DNA of 64,000 nucleotides from DAOMNN01 sp035443825 (GCA_035443825.1 DAOMNN010000009.1:1-64000), one strand, 5' to 3'; shown: positions 14,736-24,263, counted from the first letter of the stretch. A program made the numbers and translations. The notes: generated from the letters alone by a model not told the origin.

Positions 14736-16265
14736 ATGCCGAATCGCCTTGCTTCGGAAACCTCGCCTTATCTGCTGCAGCATGCGGACAATCCCGTGGA
14801 CTGGTGGCCGTGGTGCCCGGAGGCTCTGGATCTGGCACGCCGCCAGGATCGCCCCATACTGTTGTCGATAGGTTACTCGGCGTGCCACTGGTGTCACGTC
14901 ATGGCGCACGAATCCTTCGAGGATCCGGAAGTCGCGGACGTGATGAATCGACTGTTCGTCAACATCAAGGTCGATCGCGAGGAGCGTCCGGATCTCGACC
15001 AGATCTACCAGTCGGCNNNNNNNNNNNNNNNNNNNNNNNNNNNNNNNNNNNNNNNNNNNNNNNNNNNNNNNNNNNNNNNNNNNNNNNNNNNNNNNNNNNN
15101 NNNNNNNNNNNNNNNNTGGGTGATGCGTGAGATGCAGTCGGCGGAGGGTGGCTACTACTCAGCACTCGATGCGGATTCGGAGGGTGAGGAGGGCAGGTTC
15201 TACGTGTGGGACAGGGATGAGGTGCGCGATATCCTCGACGAGCGCGCGTTCGCCCTGGTCGAGCGCCATTTCGGGCTGGATGAGGCTCCGAACTTCGAAG
15301 ACAGGCACTGGCACCTGACGGTGAGCACAGCGCTCGATCAGGTCGCGAACGAATTGGGCATGCAGCCTGACGACGCGTGTGCGCTGCTTGCCGAATCATG
15401 CCGGAAGCTGTTCGAAGTGCGCGAGAGGCGCACGAGGCCAGGTCTCGATCACAAGATCCTGACAAGCTGGAATGCGCTCATGATCGCTGCCATGTCCCGT
15501 GCCGCCAGGGTTTTCGAACGCGACGACTGGCATGCGTCCGCCGGCCGTGCACTGGATTTCATTCGTCGGCATCTGTGGCGTGACGGACGGCTGCTTGCGA
15601 CGAGTGCCGGCGGCGCCGGACACCTCAACGCCTACGTCGATGACCATGCCTACCTGCTCGATGCGTTGATCGAAATGCTGCAGGCGCGATTCGATCCGAT
15701 CGTGCTCGAGTTTGCGGACGACATTGCCGATGCACTGCTCGACGGATTCGAGGATCGCGAGGCCGGCGGCTTTTTCTTCACCCGCCACGACCACGAAGCG
15801 CTGATTCAGCGGCCCAAGCCGTTGCATGACAATGCAACCCCCGCGGGCAATGGCGTGGCCGCGCGCGCACTGGCCCGGCTGGGTCATCTGACGGGCGAGC
15901 TTCGATACCTCGATGCATCGGAACGTACCTTGAAGGCGGCCTATGCGACGCTTGCTGCAAGCCCCGGCGGTTGCGCGAGCATTGCCCTTGCGCTGGCCGA
16001 GAACCTCGTGCCCCCCGCGACGGTGGTTGTGCGTGGGCCGGCGCAAGCCCTCGTTTCCTGGCAGCGCAGGCTGAATGCGCATCACATTCCGGACGTGATG
16101 CTTCTGGCGATACCGCGCGGGACCCCCGATCTACCTCCGGCGCTCGACAAGCCGGCCGGAGAACGTGTCAACGCCTGGGTGTGTCGGGGCGTTAATTGTC
16201 TGAGTCCGATCGTCGATATCGAGAAACTCGAGGGAGCGCTCGGCATCGGAGCCCTGCCGCAGTAG
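14736..16265 (+). CDS. DUF255 thioredoxin-domain protein (YyaL/SPATA20-like), interrupted by gap
   Basis: The protein starts with a thioredoxin-like domain: SPYLLQHADNPVDWWPW, then the CxxC in GYSACHWCHVMAHESFEDPEVA, then VNIKVDREERPDLDQIY. After the gap it resumes with GGYYSALDADSEGEEGRFYVW and the alpha/alpha-toroid sugar-epimerase-like part to a normal C-terminus. Family members are usually about 650-680 aa, but only 509 codons including 33 unknown are present. I estimate that roughly 200 residues are missing in the N run, so its true size is well over 100 nt. The cellular role of bacterial DUF255 proteins is not established. Confidence 0.9.
   Translation: MPNRLASETSPYLLQHADNPVDWWPWCPEALDLARRQDRPILLSIGYSACHWCHVMAHESFEDPEVADVMNRLFVNIKVDREERPDLDQIYQSXXXXXXXXXXXXXXXXXXXXXXXXXXXXXXXXXXWVMREMQSAEGGYYSALDADSEGEEGRFYVWDRDEVRDILDERAFALVERHFGLDEAPNFEDRHWHLTVSTALDQVANELGMQPDDACALLAESCRKLFEVRERRTRPGLDHKILTSWNALMIAAMSRAARVFERDDWHASAGRALDFIRRHLWRDGRLLATSAGGAGHLNAYVDDHAYLLDALIEMLQARFDPIVLEFADDIADALLDGFEDREAGGFFFTRHDHEALIQRPKPLHDNATPAGNGVAARALARLGHLTGELRYLDASERTLKAAYATLAASPGGCASIALALAENLVPPATVVVRGPAQALVSWQRRLNAHHIPDVMLLAIPRGTPDLPPALDKPAGERVNAWVCRGVNCLSPIVDIEKLEGALGIGALPQ
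15017..15116. other. Assembly gap, 100 N
   Basis: A second exact 100-N placeholder inside the DUF255 gene. The reading frame happens to continue across it, but the missing family region suggests that the true gap is larger. Confidence 0.98.
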
Positions 16266-16326
16266 TCAAGAGGGCAGGGGTTGGTTTAACATCAACCGTT
16301 TTAACACCATCATCGAGAGGAAGAAC

Positions 16327-16632
16327 ATGAAGGGATTTGTTGCTGCTGTCGCTGCCGTCGGGCTCCTGGGCGCCGCCCCGGCCTTTGCCAATGCCGATCT
16401 GGCGAAGTCGAAGAACTGTCTGGCCTGTCACGCGACCGACAAGAAGCTGGTGGGACCGTCCTACAAGGACATCTCGGCCAAGTACGCGGGCCAGGACGGT
16501 GCCGTTGCGATGCTCGTGACGAAGATCCAGAAGGGTGGTGCAGGTGTGTGGGGTCCGGTCCCGATGCCGCCCAACCCGCAAGTCAGCGCCGACGATGCGA
16601 AGACGCTTGCCGAGTGGGTCCTGACGCACTGA
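16327..16632 (+). CDS. Class I cytochrome c (c-551/c-552 type)
   Basis: This 101-aa periplasmic electron carrier has a cleavable signal peptide (to about A21), the haem-binding CLACH with C31, C34 and H35, and the distal ligand M80 in GPVPMPPN. The length and the spacing match the small cytochrome c-551 family that donates electrons to nitrite reductase or terminal oxidases. A GAGAGGA ribosome site precedes the ATG. It stands alone, with a strong terminator 25 nt after its stop. A respiratory partner is not present in the window. Confidence 0.93.
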   Translation: MKGFVAAVAAVGLLGAAPAFANADLAKSKNCLACHATDKKLVGPSYKDISAKYAGQDGAVAMLVTKIQKGGAGVWGPVPMPPNPQVSADDAKTLAEWVLTH

Positions 16633-16656
16633 TTGCAGTATCACTCGAGCAAGACG

Positions 16657-16693
16657 GAAAATGGCCGGCTGGATCATCCAGCCGGCCATTTTC
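16657..16693. terminator. Strong bidirectional intrinsic terminator
   Basis: A 17-bp perfect stem (arms around AATGGCCGGCTGGA, TCA loop at 16674-16676) flanked by A and T runs on opposite sides (AAAA at 16658-16661, TTTT at 16689-16692). It sits between the convergent cytochrome c gene and the GGDEF-EAL gene and should end transcription from both. Confidence 0.92.
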
Positions 16694-16711
16694 TTGATCA
16701 AGTTCGTTCGA

Positions 16712-18895
16712 TCAGACCGCGATCGACCGTGGCGTCATGCCGATCAGGAGTTCGGCGTCGGCGGCCGGCGCCGGCCGTGCGAAATAGAAACCCTGCATCA
16801 CGTCGCAACCCAGTGATCTCAGCGTGGTCGCCTGTTGCGCGTGCTCCACGCCCTCGGCGATCAGGTTCAGGCCGAAGCCTCGTGCGATACCCGTGATGGC
16901 CGAAACGATGGGATTGGTCATGAGGCCGTCGAGGTCGCGTACGAAGCTGCGATCGATCTTGAGGACGCTCACCGGGAGCTTCTGCAGGTAGGCAAGCGCC
17001 GAGTATCCGGTGCCGAAATCGTCGATCGCGATGCCGACACCGCTGTCGCGCAGCTGCCTGACCTTGGCAGCGACGCCGTTCGTATCCTGCATCATCATGC
17101 TCTCGGTGATCTCCAGTTCAACCTGCTCGGGCGGGAGTTCATGACGCGCTATGCATTTCGTGACCAGGCTGACGATATCCCCGTTGTCGAAATCGTGGGG
17201 TGCGAGATTCAGCGACATCTTCAGATCCGAGTGCCCCTTCCGTCGCCACTCCGCCAGTTGCGAGCATGCGTTCTCCAGCACCCAGCGACTGATGTCCCCG
17301 ATGAGACCGACTTCCTCGGCCACCGGTATGAACACGTCGGGGGGGATCTGCCCGTTCTCGGGATGGTTCCAGCGCAGCAATGCCTCCATTCCGACCACGC
17401 GCTGCCCGGCCAGACTGATCTGCGGCTGATAGTAGAGTTCGAACTGATTGCGTTCGAGTGCGACGCGAAGGTCGTTCTCGATGGTGATTCTTCCCTGGTG
17501 ATGCGTGTTGAGTTCGGGTGCGAAGAAGCGGAAGCCGTTCTTGCCCGAGCGCTTCACCTGATACATCGCGATGTCGGCGTGCTGAGTCAGCGATTCGGCG
17601 GTCTGGCCGTCGCGGGGGAAGATCGAGATGCCGATACTTGCGGTAGCGCGGAAACTTCCGTGCGGAAGTGCAAAAGCTTGTTCGAGCGCGCCCAGAATCT
17701 TCCTTGCGATCACCTCGGCATCTTCCGGTCCCGCAATGTCGGGCAGCAGGATCGTGAACTCGTCGCCGCCGAGGCGCGCCAGCGTGTCTCCACGGCGCAG
17801 TGTCGCAGACAGCCGGCTCGATATCCCGCGCAGCAAGGCATCGCCTGCTGCATGGCCATAGGTGTCGTTGATCAGCTTGAAGCGGTCGATGTCTACGAAC
17901 ATGACCGCCAGCGAGCCACCGCGGCGCTGCGCCTGGGCGATCGCAAGCTCCAGCCGGTCCTTGAACAAAAGGCGATTGGGTAGCTGGGTAAGCTGGTCAT
18001 GATAGGCCTGGAAGCTGATGATCTCCTCGGCGCGTTTGCGCTCGGAGATGTCACGTGCGACGCCATACAGGCCGACGTAGCGTCCCTTGTGTCCCTCGCG
18101 CGCCAGCATGGGCATGCCCTGCAAGGCAACCGTGATGAATCCGGAAGGACCCTCCTGGCCGTTACTCTTGGTTGGTCGGCGCAGGCGCAATTCGACACTG
18201 AAGCTGGCGGCGGGCTGCTCGCGCAAGGATTCCAGCATGGCCTGGATGCGGTCCACGTCCTCGGGCATCACGAGCCAAAGGAAGGGTTGGCGGAGCAACT
18301 GGTTGCGCTCGAACCCGAGCAGGCCCTCGATGCGCGGATTGACGTAATTGAATCGCCCTTCGGCATCGAGGGTGAAAATCAGGTCCGGAGAGCTCTCGAC
18401 CAGATAACGATGCAGGCGCTCGGAGGTACGGAGTCGGTCGCTCATTGCCCGGTTGGCGCGTTCCAGAGCCTTCTTGTGCAGGGCACTCTGGACGACCCGC
18501 TGCAACTGGGCAACGTGATAGGGCTTGCGGATGAAGTCGTCGGCTCCGCGCCTGAGGGCACCGATGGCTGCATCGATTGCATCTTCGCCGCTGATCATGA
18601 CCACCGATTCCTCGCGCTGATTGGCGCTCAGCCAGTCGAGCACGGCGAGTCCGGTCGAATCGGGCAGACGGTAGTCGAGCAGAATCACGTCATAGCGATT
18701 CCGTCCGAGCAGATCCATGGCTTCGGTCGCACTCCCGCACTGGTCGAAATGACGTCCGCTTTGCGCCAGCACGTGGGGAAGGCTGCGGCGCAGAGCGGCA
18801 TCGTCGTCCACTATGAGGATGCGACAGCCAGCCTCGGGGTCCGTGTTCGCCTCGGACAACTGGCTGTACAGTGGCGCCTCACCCGGAATGACCAT
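16712..18895 (-). CDS. REC-PAS-GGDEF-EAL bifunctional c-di-GMP protein
   Basis: This 727-aa protein has an N-terminal receiver domain (CRILIVDDDAALRR, phospho-site in DVILLDYRLPDS), a PAS domain with PAC (about 150-300), a GGDEF domain with intact RLGGDEFTIL, and an EAL domain with intact EALLRWNHP and DDFGTGYSALAYLQ. Both c-di-GMP synthesis and hydrolysis are therefore possible. I chose ATG 18895 because a GGGGGG ribosome site precedes it; a GTG at 18934 would add 13 residues. It is 51 nt downstream of the HDOD-kinase gene and likely receives its phosphate. Confidence 0.92.
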   Translation of the reverse strand: MVIPGEAPLYSQLSEANTDPEAGCRILIVDDDAALRRSLPHVLAQSGRHFDQCGSATEAMDLLGRNRYDVILLDYRLPDSTGLAVLDWLSANQREESVVMISGEDAIDAAIGALRRGADDFIRKPYHVAQLQRVVQSALHKKALERANRAMSDRLRTSERLHRYLVESSPDLIFTLDAEGRFNYVNPRIEGLLGFERNQLLRQPFLWLVMPEDVDRIQAMLESLREQPAASFSVELRLRRPTKSNGQEGPSGFITVALQGMPMLAREGHKGRYVGLYGVARDISERKRAEEIISFQAYHDQLTQLPNRLLFKDRLELAIAQAQRRGGSLAVMFVDIDRFKLINDTYGHAAGDALLRGISSRLSATLRRGDTLARLGGDEFTILLPDIAGPEDAEVIARKILGALEQAFALPHGSFRATASIGISIFPRDGQTAESLTQHADIAMYQVKRSGKNGFRFFAPELNTHHQGRITIENDLRVALERNQFELYYQPQISLAGQRVVGMEALLRWNHPENGQIPPDVFIPVAEEVGLIGDISRWVLENACSQLAEWRRKGHSDLKMSLNLAPHDFDNGDIVSLVTKCIARHELPPEQVELEITESMMMQDTNGVAAKVRQLRDSGVGIAIDDFGTGYSALAYLQKLPVSVLKIDRSFVRDLDGLMTNPIVSAITGIARGFGLNLIAEGVEHAQQATTLRSLGCDVMQGFYFARPAPAADAELLIGMTPRSIAV

Positions 18896-18946
18896 GACCC
18901 CCCGATCTCTTCGGTGCTGTGGCGAAGTTGCCACAGGTGCCGTAAT

Positions 18947-21001
18947 TTAGCCCGATTTCACTAAAGGTACAAGGACTTGGAAGCTCGTTCCGGTGCCGGG
19001 TTGACTACGACAAAGGATAGATGCATTCCAATGTTCCAGAATCTCGCCCACGATCGACAGACCCAAGCCTTGGTGCGTGTCCCCCTTGGCGCTGGGGCGC
19101 GGGCGAAACAGGCTCTCCATGCGGTCGGCCGGCAAGCCAGGGCCATTGTCTATTACGCGGATCTCGACGCACGCAATACCATTGTGCAGAAGCTGGCCGG
19201 CCAGCACGACGGACAGTCGTCGACCGGGTTGAAGTGCTTCGGCCGCATTGCGGAAGAGGTTGAGCAGCACCTGCTTGAGGGCGGACGCTGGCATCGCAAC
19301 CGGGGGGAGTCCGATTGCGGAGCGCAGTTCGAAGTGAATGCCTTGCGTTCCGAACAGCGCTTCCGAGTAAAGGGCCTGCATTTCGTGCAGCACGTCCGCA
19401 ACATCGCATCGAGCAGACTCGGCCAGCACCGCGGGCACCGCCGAGACCTGGCGAATGAGTCGATCGAGACGGTCGAGTTCCGACTGAACGATACCAAGCT
19501 CTTCATTGATCGCGCCTGCCTCGGGGTGGCGCTGGGACATGAGGCTCAGGTAGCTCTTGATGACCGTAAGCGGATTGCTGGCTTCGTGCACCATTCTCCG
19601 CGCCTGTTCCTGATAGCGTTGTTCGAGCTCGGTGCGCAACTGTACCTGTCGCGACTGCTCGCGCTGCAGTTCGATCACGGCATCGGCGGCGGCGGCGGTG
19701 AGGTCGATGAGGAAGGCTTGCGATTCCGCATCACGGGCTGCGGCCGTCGCGGCTTCGACGATCGCGACCGCCTTCGTCCCCGCTATCGGCAAGGGCAGGC
19801 ATACGAAACCGCCTTGTCCGAGCCAACGATTGAGGTGCCAGTCGTGTACCGACCGGCCCGGGCCATTCGTTTCGGCCGGGCGCGAAGTGGGGGTGCCGGT
19901 TCGCAGCGCGAGCGAGATCATGCTGCCCGGATCGTCCAGGCGCTGTCCGAGTTCGGCGAACCACTCCCGAACTCCAGCCCTGCGCCCCAGAGGCAGCGTA
20001 CGAATCTGCCCATGGTCGTCCGACACCAGAACGAGCGGTGCCGGGCTGCCGCAGAGCAGTATGCATGCGGCACCGAGGCGCATGTCGATCGCATCCACGT
20101 CGGCGCCCGAGAACGCATTGCGCATCAGACTGACGTAGATCGTGCGCCGAAACGCGTCACCACCGCCATCGGCCGCGTAAGGCGGCGGTGCGACCCCGGT
20201 CTGTGCGGGGCTGCCGCCCTGCGTCGACGCGAGCCCATGTGATCCAGGGCCGCCTTCCGGCATGACATCGCCCAATGCCGTGTTGCGCAGACTGAACAGG
20301 CCGTCCTCGGACAGATTCAGCAATCGGGTCATCGCTTCGGCGTGCACGTCCCAGTCGTCACGGGCAAGTGCTCTTGCAGCCCAGAGCAAGCGTGCGAGGG
20401 GATGCGCGGCGACAAGTTGTTCCTCCAGTGCGGTCTGGAGCAGCATCGCGTCGGCAATCGGCAGGGGCAGCCCGCATGCCGCCGCCATTCGTGCGGCAAG
20501 TCGATGGTGATCGGCGTCGTCGAGTTCGCCCTCGCTGCCCGGCGTGTCGTGACGCTCCAGGTTGCAGCACAAGCGACCGAGGTTGTGAAACAGCCCCGCA
20601 ACATAGGCCTCGCCGGGAAACGCGTATCCGGTCTGGAGTGCGAGGTGCAGCGCGCACTGAGCGGCCCTCATCGCCTCAAAGGCAGTGTGGCGTGCGCCGG
20701 CGTCGGCCTGCCGTTGTTCCCAGGCCAGTTGGAGCAGCCAGGTCCGGACCAGTTCGCTGCCAATCGCCTTGAGGCGTTCCGCCACCTGTCTGTCGAACTG
20801 CGCATCCAGTCTTTCGTCAGCGAGCGGACACGCGGCCAGGATCGGATAAAGCAGACCCGGATCCCGTACTATGAGCGCGGCGGCCTTGTCCCAGTTCGGC
20901 GTGTGTGAACCGAGCGTGCGCAGAAGCGCTTCGCAATGCTCGGGGAGCACTGCGAAGCGGAGCGGCAGTACAGTGTCTTGAACCGCTGGCGCCATACGCA
21001 C
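18947..21001 (-). CDS. HDOD domain-sensor histidine kinase fusion
   Basis: This 684-aa cytoplasmic protein begins with an HDOD domain (about 15-260; AGLFHNLGRLCCN, AHPLARLLWAARAL), a GAF-like middle region (about 300-450), then a HisKA domain with H472 in RRMVHEASNPLTVIKSYL and an HATPase domain (NLFRNAAEAL, VIDNGPGLP, QGLGLSIVGEIL). There is no membrane segment, so the signal is intracellular. GTG 21001 and ATG 20995 are both possible starts and neither has a good ribosome site. The next gene encodes a receiver-GGDEF-EAL protein, the likely phosphate acceptor. Confidence 0.88.
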   Translation of the reverse strand: MRMAPAVQDTVLPLRFAVLPEHCEALLRTLGSHTPNWDKAAALIVRDPGLLYPILAACPLADERLDAQFDRQVAERLKAIGSELVRTWLLQLAWEQRQADAGARHTAFEAMRAAQCALHLALQTGYAFPGEAYVAGLFHNLGRLCCNLERHDTPGSEGELDDADHHRLAARMAAACGLPLPIADAMLLQTALEEQLVAAHPLARLLWAARALARDDWDVHAEAMTRLLNLSEDGLFSLRNTALGDVMPEGGPGSHGLASTQGGSPAQTGVAPPPYAADGGGDAFRRTIYVSLMRNAFSGADVDAIDMRLGAACILLCGSPAPLVLVSDDHGQIRTLPLGRRAGVREWFAELGQRLDDPGSMISLALRTGTPTSRPAETNGPGRSVHDWHLNRWLGQGGFVCLPLPIAGTKAVAIVEAATAAARDAESQAFLIDLTAAAADAVIELQREQSRQVQLRTELEQRYQEQARRMVHEASNPLTVIKSYLSLMSQRHPEAGAINEELGIVQSELDRLDRLIRQVSAVPAVLAESARCDVADVLHEMQALYSEALFGTQGIHFELRSAIGLPPVAMPASALKQVLLNLFRNAAEALQPGRRLSVVLAGQLLHNGIACVEIRVIDNGPGLPADRMESLFRPRPSAKGDTHQGLGLSIVGEILEHWNASILCRSQPGTGTSFQVLVPLVKSG

Positions 21002-21187
21002 GGGTTTACATCCATCTTGATACGAGCCGCGATTCTATGTGCTGGCGCCATGTGTCAGCGTGATCGAATGCGCGAGTCCCGGGCCGTTTCGCGCAATTTC
21101 GGGAGCAAACGTGAATAATGCACGCTGCAAGATGGCGCGACGCAAGGTCCGGGGCCTGATTGGGGGCGAGACTGGCCGGGCGTGCGC

Positions 21188-22324
21188 TCAGGACTGGAAG
21201 CTGTCGGCGAAACCCAGTCCCACGAGCAGCGCCCTGTTGATCTTCTCCGGGGTCAGCTGCAGTTCCGCCGCCTGTTTCTGAAGGCCGGCGCAGTCGAAGC
21301 TTTCGCTCATTCTCGCCAGTTTGAGAAAGGGGGCGTACTCGCCCTCGCCGTGCAGCAATGCATCGCTGACCCCCTCCGGGAGATGCATCTCGTCGAGCAC
21401 GCTTTGCATGGAGGTACCGAGCAAGATGGGCAGCACCGAGAATGCGCCGGTGATGAAGAGGTTGTCGTATTCCGATTTGTCGAAAAAGTCCGCTCCGACC
21501 TCCTCCATGAAGCGGCCTCGCGCAATCGAGGTCTGCATCATCGCGGGTGCGCCCGGATCACGGCTGGCCGTGACCAGGAGCAGGGACAGCCATTTGTTCA
21601 GATTGGAATATCCAAGAATGCTTACCGCGTGTCTGAACGACTGGATCTCGCACATCAGTCCGAACCCGGCCGAGTTGATGTAGCGCAGGAGCTTGTATGA
21701 GATCGCCACGTCCTGTTTGAGGAGCGCCTCGATCTCGCGGATGTCGGCGTTGTTGCGAACCAGATTGAGGAGACGCACGATCTGGGCGTGGGCCGGTGCA
21801 AGCGCCTTGGGCGGCGGATTGCCCTGCAGGAAGAACCAGCCCGATGCGCCGTCGTATCCAGCCTTTACGGCATTCTGGAACGCCTCGATATCGGTCAGGC
21901 TCCATGCAAGGGGAATGCCTGGCGAGCCCGCCGGCGTGGGATGCTTGCGCACGTCCATGAGGACGAAACGCCAGTCGGCATCGAGCGGAAGCTCGACGCC
22001 CGGGGAAAACCAGCTGAGGCAGGTGCTGATGCCGGCATCCTTCAGTTGCGGGAGCAGCGCGCGCGTCTGCGCGTGAGCCAGCGCCTGCGCCGGGATCTCG
22101 ATCATCGCGTTGGCCGGCACCTCCCAGTTCATCAGTTCAGGCGTGGGCACGAGCCGCGCCAGGGATACGAAGACCGTATGGTGCGTGGGCCAGATCTCGG
22201 CGAGGCCGTTCAGGGTCTCGACCACCGAGGCGATGTTCGGACCATGAGCCATGATCCGATTTGCCGTGATTGCCCGCTTCTTGTTGACGACCGGTTCCCT
22301 GGTCAGGATCGTAGTGTGGTTCAT
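21188..22324 (-). CDS. Degenerate EAL-HDOD signalling protein (YuxH-like)
   Basis: This 378-aa protein combines an N-terminal EAL-like domain with a C-terminal HDOD domain (DIREIEALLKQDVAISYKLLRYINSAGFG, YSNLNKWLSLLL). The EAL part has lost the EAL signature and the acidic DDFGTG motif, so c-di-GMP hydrolysis is not expected; binding or protein contact is more likely. The ATG at 22324 (MNHTTILTREPVVNKK) matches the family start. It begins 5 nt after the reductase gene, so they may be co-transcribed. The 186 nt between it and the HDOD-kinase gene show no clear element. Confidence 0.88.
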   Translation of the reverse strand: MNHTTILTREPVVNKKRAITANRIMAHGPNIASVVETLNGLAEIWPTHHTVFVSLARLVPTPELMNWEVPANAMIEIPAQALAHAQTRALLPQLKDAGISTCLSWFSPGVELPLDADWRFVLMDVRKHPTPAGSPGIPLAWSLTDIEAFQNAVKAGYDGASGWFFLQGNPPPKALAPAHAQIVRLLNLVRNNADIREIEALLKQDVAISYKLLRYINSAGFGLMCEIQSFRHAVSILGYSNLNKWLSLLLVTASRDPGAPAMMQTSIARGRFMEEVGADFFDKSEYDNLFITGAFSVLPILLGTSMQSVLDEMHLPEGVSDALLHGEGEYAPFLKLARMSESFDCAGLQKQAAELQLTPEKINRALLVGLGFADSFQS

Positions 22325-22328
22325 GAGT

Positions 22329-23354
22329 TCATCGCACCGCGTCGGGGGAGTAGGTGAAGGCGTCGGAGAAGAATGCGGTCTCGGCCATGCAGCACTCGAG
22401 CGCGAATTCGCGCCTCGCGGCATCGATCATCGCCGGGGCGCCGCAGGCATAGACTTCGTGACCGGAGAGATCAGGCAGGTCTTCGATCACGGCCCGATGA
22501 ACGAGTCCGGCACGTCCCGTCCACGCATCTTCGGCGGAGGCGTCCGACACGACCGGGACATAACGAAAGCCGGGCAGTGCGTTTTCCCACGAACGTGCCA
22601 GTTCATCCATGTAGAGACCCTCGCGATTTCGGGCGCCCCAGTACAGTATCATCTTCCGCCCCGATCCGGTGGCGACGGCCTGCTCCACGATGCTCTTGAT
22701 CGGCGCGAATCCGGTCCCGCCGGCGAGCAGCACCGCAGGTCGGTCGGTATCGTCGCGCAGGTAGAAGGAACCGAGCGGGCCTTCGAATCTGAGGATGTCG
22801 CGCACCTTCATCTTCTCGAACACATGCCCGGTGAAGCTTCCGCCCTCGATCCTGCGTACGTGCAGTTCCAACTGACCGGTGCTGTCGGGTGGGTTGGCGA
22901 TGGAGAAGCTGCGCCGGCGGCCGTCCGCGAGCAGAAAATCGATGTACTGGCCTGCACGGAACGTGAAAGTCTCGCTTGCCGGAAGCCTGAGCGTCACGAC
23001 CATGACGTCGGATGCGGCCAGGCGGAGCTCCTGGACCCGGCATGGCAGTTTTCTGACCGGAATGTCGCCGACGCGGCCGACGTTGTGCACCTTTATGACG
23101 AGATCGGAGAGCGGCTTGGCCTGGCACAGCAAAGCCTGACCGGCCGCGCGCTCCTCGTCGGTCAGGGCCGTCGCCGAGACCGTGCCCTGATCGATCCGGC
23201 CGCTTATCAACTGGGCCTTGCACGCGCCGCAGGCACCGTCCCGGCAGCCGTAAGGCAACAGCAGGCCGGCCGCAAGGGCGGCCTCGAGCACAGTCTGGTC
23301 GGAGTCGGCAGTGAAGGACTCGCCGCCGGGTTCGGTAGAAATCTGGAACTGCAT
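22329..23354 (-). CDS. Ferredoxin-NAD(P)H reductase (CDP-6-deoxy-delta-3,4-glucoseen reductase-like)
   Basis: This 341-aa protein has an N-terminal plant-type [2Fe-2S] domain with ligands C37, C42, C45 and C77 (CRDGACGACK ... LCQAK), then FAD-binding (FRAGQYIDFLL, RSFSIANPP) and NAD-binding (LLAGGTGFAPIKSIVEQ) domains. This arrangement is shared by oxygenase reductases and by the widespread AscD-like protein of betaproteobacteria. It passes electrons from NAD(P)H to a partner that is not evident nearby. It diverges from the SDR gene with only 21 nt between the start codons. Confidence 0.9.
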   Translation of the reverse strand: MQFQISTEPGGESFTADSDQTVLEAALAAGLLLPYGCRDGACGACKAQLISGRIDQGTVSATALTDEERAAGQALLCQAKPLSDLVIKVHNVGRVGDIPVRKLPCRVQELRLAASDVMVVTLRLPASETFTFRAGQYIDFLLADGRRRSFSIANPPDSTGQLELHVRRIEGGSFTGHVFEKMKVRDILRFEGPLGSFYLRDDTDRPAVLLAGGTGFAPIKSIVEQAVATGSGRKMILYWGARNREGLYMDELARSWENALPGFRYVPVVSDASAEDAWTGRAGLVHRAVIEDLPDLSGHEVYACGAPAMIDAARREFALECCMAETAFFSDAFTYSPDAVR

Positions 23355-23375
23355 GGGCCGTGAGATAATTCGCAG

Positions 23376-24263
23376 ATGAAAAGAGTTCTGATCGTTGGAA
23401 GCGGCGATGTGGCGTGCCGCGCGATACCCTGGCTTGCGAAACGGTTCGAGGTCTTCGCACTCACACGCAGCAGTGACGCGAGCGAGTCATTGCGTTCGCT
23501 TGGTGCCCGTCCGATGATCGCCGACCTCGACGATCGGGGCAGCCTTCGTCGTCTGGCCGGCATTGCGGACATCGTGCTGCACTTCGCTCCCCCGCCCCGG
23601 AACGGCAGTTGCGACACACGGACGCAACATTTGCTGGCATGCCTCGCAAGCCGCGAAAGTCTACCACAGCGGATCGTATACATAAGCACGACAGGGGTTT
23701 ACGGGGACTGCGGCGGCGATCTCGTCACCGAGACACGCCCCTGTCGGCCGCATACGGGCAGGGCGCGGCGTCGAGTGGATGCGGAGCGCCGCCTGCGACG
23801 TTTCGGCGTTCGCAATCGGGTGCGGGTCAGCATTCTCCGAGCCCCGGGAATATACGCCGGGGACAGACTGCCGATCGAGCGCCTGCGGCGCGCCGATCCG
23901 ATTCTTCGCATCGACGAGGATGTGTACACCAATCATATTCATGCCGAGGACCTCGCCCGTCTGGCGTGCATTGCAATGTTCCGCGCACGCCCGGGAAGAA
24001 TCTACAACGCGGTCGATGAAAGTGGCATGAAGATGGGCGACTATTTCGAGTTTGCCGCCGACGCGCTCGGCGTGCCGCGTCCGCCTCGCATGAGCCGGGT
24101 CGATCTGAGTCAAAGGATCTCCCCCATGGCCTTGTCGTTCATGTCCGAGTCGCGACGCATCGCGAGCCGGCGCCTGAGGAGCGAACTGCGCGTCGAGCTG
24201 CGCTATCCCACCGTGCGTGACGGATTTGCCGCAGCACTCAACCAACAAGGAGAATCTGCCTGA
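23376..24263 (+). CDS. NAD-dependent epimerase/dehydratase (SDR) family protein
   Basis: This 295-aa protein has a Rossmann start (KRVLIVGSGDVACRAIPWL), a strand-4 region RIVYISTTGVYGDCGG carrying Thr/Ser and Tyr, and a C-terminal half containing YTNHIHAEDLARL, all typical of extended or atypical SDRs. The Lys expected four residues after the catalytic Tyr is not in its usual place, so dehydrogenase activity is uncertain. The stop overlaps the ATG of hemJ. Substrate unknown. Confidence 0.8.
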   Translation: MKRVLIVGSGDVACRAIPWLAKRFEVFALTRSSDASESLRSLGARPMIADLDDRGSLRRLAGIADIVLHFAPPPRNGSCDTRTQHLLACLASRESLPQRIVYISTTGVYGDCGGDLVTETRPCRPHTGRARRRVDAERRLRRFGVRNRVRVSILRAPGIYAGDRLPIERLRRADPILRIDEDVYTNHIHAEDLARLACIAMFRARPGRIYNAVDESGMKMGDYFEFAADALGVPRPPRMSRVDLSQRISPMALSFMSESRRIASRRLRSELRVELRYPTVRDGFAAALNQQGESA

